From positions 62,001 through 126,000 of the forward strand of contig CACGZJ010000001.1 in the NCBI GenBank assembly GCA_902577515.1: a DNA stretch of 64,000 nt. Reading direction: 5' to 3'. The notes under the pieces were generated by a model, which searched no databases, was not told the DNA's origin, and saw nothing but the letters and a program-made list of their open reading frames with translations. Below are positions 37,831 to 47,614 of this stretch, one piece after another (within the stretch, counting starts at the first letter, position 1; every line of letters begins with the position of its first letter). Both the position numbers and the translations under genes were made by a program. Source of the DNA: an uncultured Bacteroidota bacterium (GTDB lineage Bacteria > Bacteroidota > Bacteroidia > Flavobacteriales > Flavobacteriaceae).

Positions 37831-38948
37831 ATTCTTTTTGATGCTTTTATCCACCTTACAGGCAGGTTATCATTTAAGGCATCTTGATAATCACTTTCAA
37901 GACAAGGCAAAAATTTAGTTTTATCATTACTAGATGAGTTTACTGTCATCCACCATCTCTCTGAAATCTTACTTTTATAAAATATAATATCTCTACCTGA
38001 AGTTTGAACTATATATTTAAAAAATAATTGAGAATCATTAAAATTCGATTCATAAGTTCTATTATTTAAATTTTCAATAAAATACCAAATGATCTCAGAA
38101 TATAATTTATTAGAAATCTCATTTTTATTTAAGTCAAACAATCCAAAAAAGGATGTCTTATTGCTTTGACCTGCATATTTACTTAGTATACAAGCAAGTC
38201 TTGGATCTATTCCGTTAGGATTAGAATTTCCTGAGAATGATAATGATTTCATATCAAAACCAACTATATCAGCATCTCGAACAATTGGTTCAGCTCTCAT
38301 ATTATTTTCTGAAATTTCACCCAATGAAATTTTTTCAAAGAATAATTTTTCCATTAGCTCTAACTCCTCATATGAGCATAGGTGTCGTTGATACCCGATA
38401 TTTGTAAAATCATTTAATTTATTAGAATCATCCAGTATAATTTTGTTCATGTATGTTCTACCTGAAATTATATCTGAATCTTGATATAAGTCAAATTGAT
38501 TATCAATTGATACAATGTTTACTTTCTCAGAATAAGAATCAAAAGATTTGAAGATTGGATATATTATATCATTACTCCCTCCTATTACGATTAAAGTAAT
38601 TTTTTTTGAATATAATTCCTTACAGATATCATAAATTGCATGATAGGTATCCTCAACAGTATTACCGTTAGGAAGATCACCTAAATCAGATATGGTTATT
38701 TTCCATTTCCCTTGTTTTAGCGTATAAAGTTCTTTTCTAAGAATATTTAAATCTTGTATATCAGATTCAAAATAAGAGTTTCTAGTTTCGCTAATTCCAA
38801 TTATGCAAAGATTTGATGAATCTATATCAGGAATACCAGATTGTTCAGTATGAAATTTTATTTTATTAAAAAGTGATCCTTGTAAGTGATTTTCATTTAA
38901 TTCATTGAGTAAATTTTCTGAAACAGGTTTTAATAGCTCAAGGCTCAT
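37827..38948 (-). CDS. Arginase-fold (ureohydrolase-like) protein with degenerate metal site
   Basis: 373 residues with the outline of the arginase/formimidoylglutamase family. The usual GGxHS is GGSND (123-127), so His is Asn126; DAHxD is DNQFD (149-153), with His replaced by Gln151; and SxDxDxxDP is reduced to FDMKS with Lys234. Only some metal ligands remain, so hydrolysis of guanidino compounds is unlikely. The C-terminal WYFIENLNNRTYE and ERWWMTVN segments are specific to the topA-linked Bacteroidota branch as I remember it. It overlaps topA by four bases (ATGA), so the two are co-translated. The role is unknown; it may bind rather than cut a ligand. Confidence 0.78.
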   Translation of the reverse strand: MSLELLKPVSENLLNELNENHLQGSLFNKIKFHTEQSGIPDIDSSNLCIIGISETRNSYFESDIQDLNILRKELYTLKQGKWKITISDLGDLPNGNTVEDTYHAIYDICKELYSKKITLIVIGGSNDIIYPIFKSFDSYSEKVNIVSIDNQFDLYQDSDIISGRTYMNKIILDDSNKLNDFTNIGYQRHLCSYEELELMEKLFFEKISLGEISENNMRAEPIVRDADIVGFDMKSLSFSGNSNPNGIDPRLACILSKYAGQSNKTSFFGLFDLNKNEISNKLYSEIIWYFIENLNNRTYESNFNDSQLFFKYIVQTSGRDIIFYKSKISERWWMTVNSSSNDKTKFLPCLESDYQDALNDNLPVRWIKASKRI

Positions 38949-41395
38949 TTTTTCTTTTTTGGATTTAGATATTCTTTAGCAATATCTAAAGTAATAGTTT
39001 TGGGATCTATTTCTTTTGGAATTTCTATTTTCTTTTTACCCATTGTGATAATTGATCTTCCCCATCTACCCTTTTCAAGCTTAATTCCTTCATCAACCCA
39101 CTCGGCAATTAATTTTTCTTTTTCCTTTTTTAATTTTAATTCAATTAGTTCCTCAATATTATCTATACTAAGATTATCGAAGTCATATGTCTTATTTACA
39201 TTGATAAACATTTCGTTCCATTTTATAAATGGTCCAAACCTACCCTTTCCTTTTGTTACAGGCAAATCATTATAAGTATGAATAGGCTCATCCGCTTTTA
39301 ACTTTTCATCAATCAGCGGGATTGCAGAGTCTATATCTACTGAATGAGGATCAATTTCCTTAGGTATTGAAATAGATTTTGAGGAATATTTTAAATATGG
39401 CCCATATCTACCATTATTGACAGTTACAATCTCACCTTTATAGCTTCCAATTTCCTTGGGAAACTTAAATAGTTCTAATGCTTCGTCAAGAGTTATTGTA
39501 TCTAACTGCTTATCTTTAGTTAAGCTTGCAAAAATTGGTTTGTCCTCATCATCAATTGTTCCTATTTGAGCAATTGGACCAAACTTTCCAAGTCTAACTT
39601 TAACGACTCTTCCTGAAACTGGATCATCTCCTAAAATTTTTTCACCTGATTGTCTTTCAGCTGTATCTTTTACAACATTTACATTTGTGTGAAAATCCGA
39701 ATAAAATTGTTTTATTGTATCAGTCCAGTTTTGATTTCCCTCAGCTATTTTATCAAAACTTTTTTCAACTTCTGCAGTAAACCCATAATCAAGAATATTA
39801 TGAAAATTATCAACTAAAAAGTCATTTACAATTATACCAATATCAGTAGGAACAAGCTTGCCTTTATTAGAACCAGTTTTTTCAATTGAAGTATTTTCAA
39901 TTATATCTCCATTTTTTAATTCTATTGATTTATAGCTTCTTTCTGTGCCTTCGTTTTCACCTTTAGCTACATAGCCTCTATTCTGAATTGTTGATATTGT
40001 AGTTGCGTAAGTTGCAGGTCTCCCAATACCAAGTTCCTCCAATTTTTTAACTAAAGATGCTTCAGTATATCTTGAGGGAGGTCTAGAGAATAACTCTCTT
40101 GAAATGATATTAGTTAAATCAAGATCCTCATTAACATTTAATTGTGGTAAGATGCCTTTTTCTTCCTGAACTTCATCGTCAGTTCCTTCATTGTATACTC
40201 TTAGAAAACCATCAAACTTTATTACTTCACCTCTAGCAATAAATATTTCATCAAAAGAATTTGAATTGATATTCACGACTGTTCTCTCAATTTGTGCATC
40301 TGACATTTGTGAAGAAATTGTCCTTCTCCAAATAAGTTGATATAATCTTTGCTGATCATAATCTGAGGATATATCTTCAACCAAAATATCTGTTGGTCTA
40401 ACAGCTTCATGAGCCTCTTGAGCTGATTTATTTTTATTTTTATAATTTCTCAGATTTACATAACTATCTCCATACTTGCTCTCAATTTTAGATAAAATTG
40501 ATGATTTAGCTTCTTCAGATATAGTGACACTATCTGTTCTCATATATGTTATTAAACCTGCTTCATAAAGTTTTTGAGCTGTTGACATAGTCCTTGTGAC
40601 CCCAAAACCAAGTTTCCTAGAAGCCTCTTGCTGAAGCGTTGATGTGGTGAAAGGAGGTGTAGGAGATTTCTTAGCCGGTTTTTTTTCTACGTTAGACACA
40701 TTATATGAACTATTGATATTTTTTACAAGAAATGCTTTAACTGCTTCAGCAGAATCAAATTTCTTGTTTAACTCAGCCTTTAGGTTGACTCCACTAGAAT
40801 TTTTAAAAGTTGCAATTGACTTGTAAGTACTATTTGTTAAAAAGTTTTTAATCTCTCTTTCCTTTTCAACAATAAGTCTTACTGAAACTGACTGAACCCT
40901 TCCAGCAGAAAGGCCTGTCTTAACTTTTCTCCATAATACTGGAGATAGTTCATAACCTACTAATCTATCTAAGACTCTTCTAGCCTGTTGAGCATTTACA
41001 AGATTATAGTTTATCTCTCTAGGACTATCTAATGCACTTAAAATTGCGTTTTTGGTTATTTCATGAAATACTATTCGATCATAGTCTTTATTAATTAAGT
41101 TTAAATTTTCATATAAGTGCCAAGCAATTGCCTCACCTTCTCTATCTTCGTCACTTGCTAACCAAATTTTATCAGATTCATTAACATACTTTTTAAGATC
41201 TTTTATAACAGGTTTCTTTTCTGTAGGAATTATATATTTAGGTTTAAAATTATTTTCAACATCAACTCCTAATTCTTTAACTGGAAGGTCTGAAATATGC
41301 CCAACACAAGACACAACTTTAAAGTCTTGTCCTAAAATTTTTTCAATAGTCTTTGCTTTTGTAGCAGACTCAACAATGACTAAATTTTTTGGCAT
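38945..41395 (-). CDS. topA: DNA topoisomerase I
   Basis: Relaxes negative supercoils. 816 residues: the Toprim domain starts NLVIVESATKAKTIEKIL and includes SDEDREGEAIAWHL with the metal-binding acids; the active-site Tyr is in GLITYMRTDS; the C-terminal repeats KGRFGPFIKW and GRYGPYLKY are Topo_C units in place of the zinc fingers of E. coli. Length and layout are normal for Bacteroidota. Confidence 0.97.
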   Translation of the reverse strand: MPKNLVIVESATKAKTIEKILGQDFKVVSCVGHISDLPVKELGVDVENNFKPKYIIPTEKKPVIKDLKKYVNESDKIWLASDEDREGEAIAWHLYENLNLINKDYDRIVFHEITKNAILSALDSPREINYNLVNAQQARRVLDRLVGYELSPVLWRKVKTGLSAGRVQSVSVRLIVEKEREIKNFLTNSTYKSIATFKNSSGVNLKAELNKKFDSAEAVKAFLVKNINSSYNVSNVEKKPAKKSPTPPFTTSTLQQEASRKLGFGVTRTMSTAQKLYEAGLITYMRTDSVTISEEAKSSILSKIESKYGDSYVNLRNYKNKNKSAQEAHEAVRPTDILVEDISSDYDQQRLYQLIWRRTISSQMSDAQIERTVVNINSNSFDEIFIARGEVIKFDGFLRVYNEGTDDEVQEEKGILPQLNVNEDLDLTNIISRELFSRPPSRYTEASLVKKLEELGIGRPATYATTISTIQNRGYVAKGENEGTERSYKSIELKNGDIIENTSIEKTGSNKGKLVPTDIGIIVNDFLVDNFHNILDYGFTAEVEKSFDKIAEGNQNWTDTIKQFYSDFHTNVNVVKDTAERQSGEKILGDDPVSGRVVKVRLGKFGPIAQIGTIDDEDKPIFASLTKDKQLDTITLDEALELFKFPKEIGSYKGEIVTVNNGRYGPYLKYSSKSISIPKEIDPHSVDIDSAIPLIDEKLKADEPIHTYNDLPVTKGKGRFGPFIKWNEMFINVNKTYDFDNLSIDNIEELIELKLKKEKEKLIAEWVDEGIKLEKGRWGRSIITMGKKKIEIPKEIDPKTITLDIAKEYLNPKKKK

Positions 41396-41479
41396 ATTTT
41401 ATTTTTTGGGCCTAAATGTAATTAGATTTATTGTTATGAATCATAAAAAAATTAATTTTTTAAAATTTGTTTAACATAA

Positions 41480-41510
41480 TTGCTAGTTAGTTTTAAAGAA
41501 AGTAATTTTG
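41480..41510 (+). promoter_or_regulatory. Promoter of the MBL/rhodanese gene (TTG, 20 bases, TAATTTTG)
   Basis: TTG at 41480-41482 and TAATTTTG at 41503-41510 are separated by 20 bases, a suitable -33/-7 spacing for the Bacteroidota housekeeping sigma factor. The box ends seven bases before the ATG at 41518, so the mRNA is probably leaderless. Confidence 0.55.
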
Positions 41511-41517
41511 TATTTAA

Positions 41518-42888
41518 ATGAAAGTTGAGCAGATATATACAAAGTGTTTATCACAAGGTTCATACTACATAGAGAGTAATAAAGAAGTAGCTATTATTGA
41601 CCCTTTAAGAGAAGTTGATATCTATATAGCTAAAGCTAAATCAAGTAATTCTAAAATTAAATATATTTTTGAAACACATATTCATGCAGATTTTATTAGT
41701 GGTCATTTAAATCTTGCAAAAAAATCAGGAGCACAGATAGTTTATGGTCCTGAAACAGAAACTGATTTTGAAAATATTAATGCGAAAGATTATGAGGAAT
41801 TTAAAATTGGTGATATAACTATTGTTGCAATTCATACACCTGGCCATACAGTTGAGAGTACAACTTACTTACTTAGAGATTCATCAGGAAAAGATCATGC
41901 AATTTTTACAGGAGACACTCTATTTTTAGGTGATGTTGGAAGACCTGATCTTTCTCAAAAATCAAGTCTAAGTAATAGTGATTTAGCATCTATGCTTTTC
42001 GATAGCTTAAGAAACAAAATAATGACTCTTGATGATGATGTTATAATTTATCCTGGTCACGGAGAGGGTAGTTCATGTGGAAAAGATCTAAGTTCTGATA
42101 CAGTTGGGACTTTGGGCGATCAGAAGAAAACTAATTATGCACTAAGAGAAAATATGAGTAAAGAAGAGTTCATTAATGAAGTGATTGATGGATTGTTAGA
42201 ACCTCCAAAATATTTTCCTGCTAATGTAAGTTTGAATAAAAAGGGTTATTTAGGGTCTGAAGAAATTTTGGAAAAGTCAATTAATCCTTTGAGTCCTGAT
42301 GAAATAGAGGAAGAATTTAAAAACTCAACAGTACTGGATGTGAGGAATCATGATGACTTTTCAAAATCTCATATACCTGGATCAATCTTTATAGGTTTAG
42401 ATGGAAGATTTGCTCCGTGGGTTGGTGAGATTCTTGAGGATATTACTCAACAATTAATTTTAGTAACCCCTGAGGGGAGAGAGGAGGAAACTGTACTAAG
42501 ATTATCTAGGGTTGGTTTTGATAATATTCTCGGTTATCTAGAAGGAGGAATAGAATCATGGGTTAGTTCAGGTAAAGATACTGTACATATAAAAAACATT
42601 AATGCTAATGACTTTTTAAAATTAAATTCAGAGTCTGATATTAAAGTACTAGACGTAAGGTCAAAAAAGGAAAATAGTCAATCTAAAGTGGAAAATTCTT
42701 TTAATATTCCCCTTATTTCTCTAAAGGATGAAATAGAAGGAATTAATACAAATAGCAACCTATACGTTTATTGCAAAGGTGGTTATAGGAGTATGATTGC
42801 ATGCTCAATCCTAAAATTCAATAATAAAGATAATATTGTAAATATATTGGGTGGATTTGACTCTATATCATCAAATCAAGGTATATAA
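41518..42888 (+). CDS. MBL-fold hydrolase with two rhodanese domains (persulfide dioxygenase-like)
   Basis: A cytoplasmic sulfur-metabolism protein. 456 residues: the metallo-beta-lactamase domain (1-240) with THIHADF (53-59), HTPGHTVEST, FTGDTLFLGDVGRPDL and YPGHGEGSSCG matches the persulfide dioxygenase/ETHE1-like branch. Rhodanese domain 1 (about 265-350) lacks a catalytic Cys: the loop reads TPEGREE. Rhodanese domain 2 (about 360-456) has the loop YCKGGYRS with Cys419. Oxidation of low-molecular-weight persulfides and transfer of sulfane sulfur is the likely role (family knowledge plus inference). Confidence 0.88.
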   Translation: MKVEQIYTKCLSQGSYYIESNKEVAIIDPLREVDIYIAKAKSSNSKIKYIFETHIHADFISGHLNLAKKSGAQIVYGPETETDFENINAKDYEEFKIGDITIVAIHTPGHTVESTTYLLRDSSGKDHAIFTGDTLFLGDVGRPDLSQKSSLSNSDLASMLFDSLRNKIMTLDDDVIIYPGHGEGSSCGKDLSSDTVGTLGDQKKTNYALRENMSKEEFINEVIDGLLEPPKYFPANVSLNKKGYLGSEEILEKSINPLSPDEIEEEFKNSTVLDVRNHDDFSKSHIPGSIFIGLDGRFAPWVGEILEDITQQLILVTPEGREEETVLRLSRVGFDNILGYLEGGIESWVSSGKDTVHIKNINANDFLKLNSESDIKVLDVRSKKENSQSKVENSFNIPLISLKDEIEGINTNSNLYVYCKGGYRSMIACSILKFNNKDNIVNILGGFDSISSNQGI

Positions 42889-42956
42889 ATTGCTCATTTT
42901 TAACTTTTAAATATTTATATTTTTTGTAATTTAAAATATACATTAAAAAAAATCTT

Positions 42957-45900
42957 ATGAAGACAAAAAATATATTATCAGCAATTCTAATTATTTTTTC
43001 TTTAAACACTTATGGACAGAAAAAGAAATCTGAGCTAAAATTTGACCAAAACCTATATAGCTCAATTGAGTATAGATTGGTAGGGCCATTTCGAGGTGGT
43101 CGAGCTGGAACAGCAGTCGGTGTTTTAAATAATCCAAATTTATATTACATGGGAACAGCTGGAGGTGGAGTATGGAAAACACAAGATGCTGGCTCTACTT
43201 GGGAACCTATTAGTGATGGTTATTTTGGTGGAAGTATTGGAGCAATTGCAGTAAGTGAATCTGATCCAAACATCATATATGTTGGTGAAGGTGAACAAAC
43301 CCTAAGAGGGAATGTATCTTCTGGGCACGGAATGTGGAAAAGTACAGATGCTGGTGAAACCTGGCAATACATAGGTTTGCCAAAATCTGAGCATATATCT
43401 AGAATAAGAATTCATCCTGAAAATCCTGAAATAGTTTATGTAGGAGTTATAGGAAATTTATGGAAGCCCAATTCTGAGAGAGGGCTATATAAAACAAATG
43501 ACGGTGGAATTACATGGGAAAAAATCTTATACGTTTCTGATAAAGCTGGAATTGGAGACATAATTCTCGATCCAAATAATTCTAGAATTATATATGCTAC
43601 AACCTGGCAAATGAAAAGAAATGGATATAGAATGGATAGTGGAGGTCCTGATTCAAAAATTTTTAGAAGTTATGATAGTGGTAAAACGTGGGAAGATATT
43701 TCAGAATTTAATGGATTACCATCATTTCCGTGGGGAATAGTTGGTGTAGCAATTTCTCCTGTAAATTCAAAAAGAATTTGGGTAATGGTTGAAGCAGATA
43801 ATGGAGGTTTATTTAGATCAGATGATGGAGGCAACAACTGGGAAAAAGTTAATTCTAATAGAGCATTAAGACAGAGAGCTTGGTATTATACAAGAATTTA
43901 TGCTGATACTCAAAATGAAGATAAAGTATTTGTTCTTAATGTAAGTTATGGAGTATCAACTGACGGAGGAAAAACTTTTACACTAAAGAATGCTCCTCAT
44001 GGAGATCATCATGATTTATGGATTGACCCAAATAATAATATGAGAATGGTAATTGCTGATGATGGAGGTGCACAAGTTTCAAATGATGGAGGAGAAAATT
44101 GGTCAACATATTTTAATCAACCTACAGCTCAATTCTATAGAGTCTCTACTGATAATTCTTTTCCATATAGAATATATGGTGCTCAACAAGATAATAGTAC
44201 AGTAAGAATAAAACATAGATCCTCAGGCTCTTCAATAACTGAAAGAGATTGGGAGCCAAGTGCTGGGGGAGAAAGTGCCCATTTAGCACCTGATCCAAAG
44301 AATAATGAAATAGTATTTGGAGGTACATACAAAGGCTACATGATGATGCAAGATCATTCAAATGGTCAAATTAGGTCAGTAAATATTTGGCCAGATAATC
44401 CAGCAGGATCAGGTGCTGAAGTGATGAAGTATCGATTCAATTGGAACTTTCCTGTTATGTTTAGCCCGAACAATCCTAATAAGTTATACGCAGGCTCAAA
44501 TTATTTACATCTTTCTGAGAATAGTGGACAGACATGGAAAACAATATCTCCCGATTTAACAAGAAATATTCCAGAGACAATAAAGTCGTCAGGAGGTCCC
44601 ATTACTCAAGATAATACTGGCGCAGAGTATTATGCTAATATTTTTGCAATTGCTGAATCAGAACTAGAGGAAGGTGTAATCTGGGTTGGAAGTGATGACG
44701 GTTTAATTCATATAACAAAAGATGGAGGAGAAACATGGGAAAATATAACTCCACCAAAAAAATTATCACCTGAATTAAACATGATAAATAGTATCGATCC
44801 AAGTCCATTTAAGAAAGGGAAAGCATATGTAGCTGCAACGTCATATAAGTTTGGAGATTATACTCCCTATCTATACAAGACTGAAGATTACGGAAAAAGT
44901 TGGAGCCTTATTACGGATGGAATTAATTCAAATTATTACACTAGAGTTTTGAGAAGTGACAAAAAAAGAGAAGGTCTTCTTTATGCAGGAACAGAGTGGG
45001 GAATGTATATTAGTTTTGATGATGGAAATTCATGGTCTGAATTTCAGTTAAATCTTCCTGTCACATCCATCAGAGACCTCAAGGTTAAAGATAATGACCT
45101 AGTTGTTGCTACTCATGGTAGGAGTTTTTGGATTATTGACGATTTAACTCCATTGCACCAATTAAATAATGATAATCAAAATGATGATGCGATACTTTTT
45201 AAACCTGACCTTTCATACAGAATGGCTCAATCAGGTGGTCGAAATAGGCCTAATAATCTTTTATATGGTGAAAACCACCCTAATGGAGTAATTGTAAATT
45301 ATTATATAAAGAATCTACAAGAAGGTGATTATATAAGAATTGATATTGAAAATAAGGATGGGTCAGTTATTAGAACTTTTACAAATAATAAAGATAAACA
45401 CTCCAAGATTGAAAATAATGATGTTAATAAAATGGTTGGGAATCCTGTCTTGAGTAATCCTAATGATATTGATAATGCATTGAGTTCAGACAATCTTGTC
45501 TCATTATCTCCTAGGTCAGGTGGAAATAGGCTAATATGGGATATGAGGTATCCAGGGTTTAAATCATTTGAAGGTATGGTTCTCTATTCTTCCCCAAATG
45601 TAGGTCCAAAAGTTGCACCAGGAAAGTATATTATTAAAATGACTTACAATGATCAAATCCAACAAAAAGAATTTGAGATAGTCAAAGATCCAAGAGTTAA
45701 GATTTCTCAAGCTGATTATGAAGATCAATTAGAATTTTTAATTAATGTCAGAGATGAAGTCAGTAGAGCTAACCAAAAAATAATTGATATCAGAAATATT
45801 AAAAACAATATGATTTTTATTTCTGAGAAGACTAGGGATAATATTGAATTACAAGAAATGATAAATAATTATTTGACTGATGTCTCTGAAATTGAAAATA

Positions 45901-46163
45901 ATATTCATATGACAAAAAATCAAAGTCGACAAGATCCTCTAAATTATGGAATTCGAATAAACAATAGAATTGCATTTTTGCTAGCAGATTCTCAAAGAGG
46001 AGACTATCCTCCTACTGATCAATCAAAAGAATTCTTTATTCAAGTAAAAGGAGAATTAGATTCAGAAGTAATGAAATTAGATGCTCTGATTGATAAGCAT
46101 TCGCAAAAGATTAAAAATTATTTAGAGGAAAATAAAATTGAGTTAATTTCTTTAAATAACTGA
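42957..46163 (+). CDS. Secreted BNR/sortilin-like propeller protein
   Basis: 1068 residues with a signal peptide (1-20, cut after TYG). At least nine Asp-box motifs of the form S/T-x-D-x-G-x-T-W are visible, including TQDAGSTW, STDAGETW, TNDGGITW, SYDSGKTW, SDDGGNNW, SNDGGENW, TKDGGETW, TEDYGKSW and SFDDGNSW. They span residues 70 to about 690 and imply one or two beta propellers of the VPS10/BNR kind. The last 250 residues (about 820-1068) include a beta-sandwich-like part (PKVAPGKYIIKMTYND) and a helical region. No sialidase catalytic residues can be assigned; such proteins are common in marine Bacteroidota and their role is unknown. Confidence 0.83.
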   Translation: MKTKNILSAILIIFSLNTYGQKKKSELKFDQNLYSSIEYRLVGPFRGGRAGTAVGVLNNPNLYYMGTAGGGVWKTQDAGSTWEPISDGYFGGSIGAIAVSESDPNIIYVGEGEQTLRGNVSSGHGMWKSTDAGETWQYIGLPKSEHISRIRIHPENPEIVYVGVIGNLWKPNSERGLYKTNDGGITWEKILYVSDKAGIGDIILDPNNSRIIYATTWQMKRNGYRMDSGGPDSKIFRSYDSGKTWEDISEFNGLPSFPWGIVGVAISPVNSKRIWVMVEADNGGLFRSDDGGNNWEKVNSNRALRQRAWYYTRIYADTQNEDKVFVLNVSYGVSTDGGKTFTLKNAPHGDHHDLWIDPNNNMRMVIADDGGAQVSNDGGENWSTYFNQPTAQFYRVSTDNSFPYRIYGAQQDNSTVRIKHRSSGSSITERDWEPSAGGESAHLAPDPKNNEIVFGGTYKGYMMMQDHSNGQIRSVNIWPDNPAGSGAEVMKYRFNWNFPVMFSPNNPNKLYAGSNYLHLSENSGQTWKTISPDLTRNIPETIKSSGGPITQDNTGAEYYANIFAIAESELEEGVIWVGSDDGLIHITKDGGETWENITPPKKLSPELNMINSIDPSPFKKGKAYVAATSYKFGDYTPYLYKTEDYGKSWSLITDGINSNYYTRVLRSDKKREGLLYAGTEWGMYISFDDGNSWSEFQLNLPVTSIRDLKVKDNDLVVATHGRSFWIIDDLTPLHQLNNDNQNDDAILFKPDLSYRMAQSGGRNRPNNLLYGENHPNGVIVNYYIKNLQEGDYIRIDIENKDGSVIRTFTNNKDKHSKIENNDVNKMVGNPVLSNPNDIDNALSSDNLVSLSPRSGGNRLIWDMRYPGFKSFEGMVLYSSPNVGPKVAPGKYIIKMTYNDQIQQKEFEIVKDPRVKISQADYEDQLEFLINVRDEVSRANQKIIDIRNIKNNMIFISEKTRDNIELQEMINNYLTDVSEIENNIHMTKNQSRQDPLNYGIRINNRIAFLLADSQRGDYPPTDQSKEFFIQVKGELDSEVMKLDALIDKHSQKIKNYLEENKIELISLNN

Positions 46164-46228
46164 AAATTACTGACAAATTGGCATATTTTCAATTAATTAA
46201 TTAATTTTATAATCAAAATTAAATTAAT

Positions 46229-47614
46229 ATTAAAAAGAAGTCTTTATATATTGAAACATATGGATGTCAGATGAATTTTGCTGATAGCGAAGTAGTTGCA
46301 TCAATTCTTGATAAAGATGGTTATAAACTTACTGATAAGGCAAAAGATGCTAATCTTGTATTACTGAATACTTGTTCTATAAGAGATAAAGCTGAGCAAA
46401 CTGTAAGAAATAAGCTAAAAAATTTTAATTCACAGAAAAAAGAGAATAAAGATCTTAAAGTTGGCTTATTAGGGTGTATGGCGGAAAGACTCAAAGAAAA
46501 ACTTCTTGATGAGGAAAAAATTGTTGATTTAGTTGTTGGACCTGACTCATATAAAGATCTACCAAATCTATTAGATGAAGTAGAGCATAATCAAAGAGCA
46601 GTCAATGTGATTCTATCTAAATCTGAAACTTATGGTGATATTTCCCCTGTTAGAATTCATAATAATGGTATTAACGCATTTGTATCTATTACAAGAGGTT
46701 GTGATAATATGTGTACTTTTTGTGTTGTGCCTTTTACAAGGGGAAGAGAAAGAAGTAGAAACCCTGATAGCATATTAAGGGAGATAGATGAGTTAAACCA
46801 AAAAGGATATAGGGAAATAACATTACTCGGACAAAATGTTGATAGTTATTTATGGTATGGTGGAGGTCCCAAAAAAGACTATAAAAAAGCCACTGAAGAG
46901 CAAAAGAAAAATTCTATAAATTTTTCAAGATTACTTGACTTGGTTGCTTCAAGTTTTCCTGAAATTAGAATAAGATTTTCAACTTCTAATCCTCAGGACA
47001 TGACAATTGATGTAATTGAAACTATGTCTTTATATGGAAATATATGTAATTATATTCACCTTCCTATTCAGTCTGGAAGTGATAGAATTTTAAAAAAGAT
47101 GAATCGACTTCATACTAGAAAGGAGTATCTTGATCTTATAAAGAAAATTAGAGAAATAATCCCTAATTGTGGTATTTCTCATGATATGATTACTGGGTTT
47201 CCATCTGAAACTGAAAGAGATCATCAAGATACTTTATCTCTAATGGAAGAAGTAAGGTATGACTTTGGATATATGTTTGCGTATTCTGAAAGACCGGGAA
47301 CTTATGCGGCTAGACATTTTAAAGACGATATCTCTCCAGAAATTAAACAAAGAAGGTTAGAAGAAATAATTACTCTTCAACAAAGGCAAAGCCTAGAAAG
47401 AAATAAAAGTTTTATTAATAAAGATTGTGAAGTACTTATAGATAAAGAATCTAAAAAATCAAATGATTTTTGGAGTGGAAGAACAACTGAAAATAATGTT
47501 GTTGTTTTTCCTAAATACAATTTTAAATTAGGTGATACTGTAAATGTTAATATTAGTGATTGTACAACTGCAACTCTAATTGGAAATATTAATCAATCAA
47601 AAGCTAAGGTTTAA
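46229..47614 (+). CDS. miaB: tRNA-2-methylthio-N6-dimethylallyladenosine synthase with non-canonical start
   Basis: A radical-SAM enzyme that methylthiolates i6A37 in tRNA. The frame upstream of the first ATG (46271) encodes KKKSLYIETYGCQ, the conserved N-terminus holding the first cluster cysteine, so the protein must start earlier. The only codons between the in-frame stop TAA (46220-46222) and this segment that could start it are ATT at 46223 or 46229; I use 46229. Other motifs are intact: LNTCSIRDKAE, LGCMAERLK, the radical-SAM CDNMCTFC motif, and a C-terminal TRAM domain. The stop overlaps the next start as TAATG. Confidence 0.9.
   Translation: MKKKSLYIETYGCQMNFADSEVVASILDKDGYKLTDKAKDANLVLLNTCSIRDKAEQTVRNKLKNFNSQKKENKDLKVGLLGCMAERLKEKLLDEEKIVDLVVGPDSYKDLPNLLDEVEHNQRAVNVILSKSETYGDISPVRIHNNGINAFVSITRGCDNMCTFCVVPFTRGRERSRNPDSILREIDELNQKGYREITLLGQNVDSYLWYGGGPKKDYKKATEEQKKNSINFSRLLDLVASSFPEIRIRFSTSNPQDMTIDVIETMSLYGNICNYIHLPIQSGSDRILKKMNRLHTRKEYLDLIKKIREIIPNCGISHDMITGFPSETERDHQDTLSLMEEVRYDFGYMFAYSERPGTYAARHFKDDISPEIKQRRLEEIITLQQRQSLERNKSFINKDCEVLIDKESKKSNDFWSGRTTENNVVVFPKYNFKLGDTVNVNISDCTTATLIGNINQSKAKV

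Noticed and set aside
46271-46273. ATG 46271 as the start of miaB
   Set aside because: It would remove the conserved TYGCQ segment with an essential cluster cysteine encoded directly upstream in the same frame.
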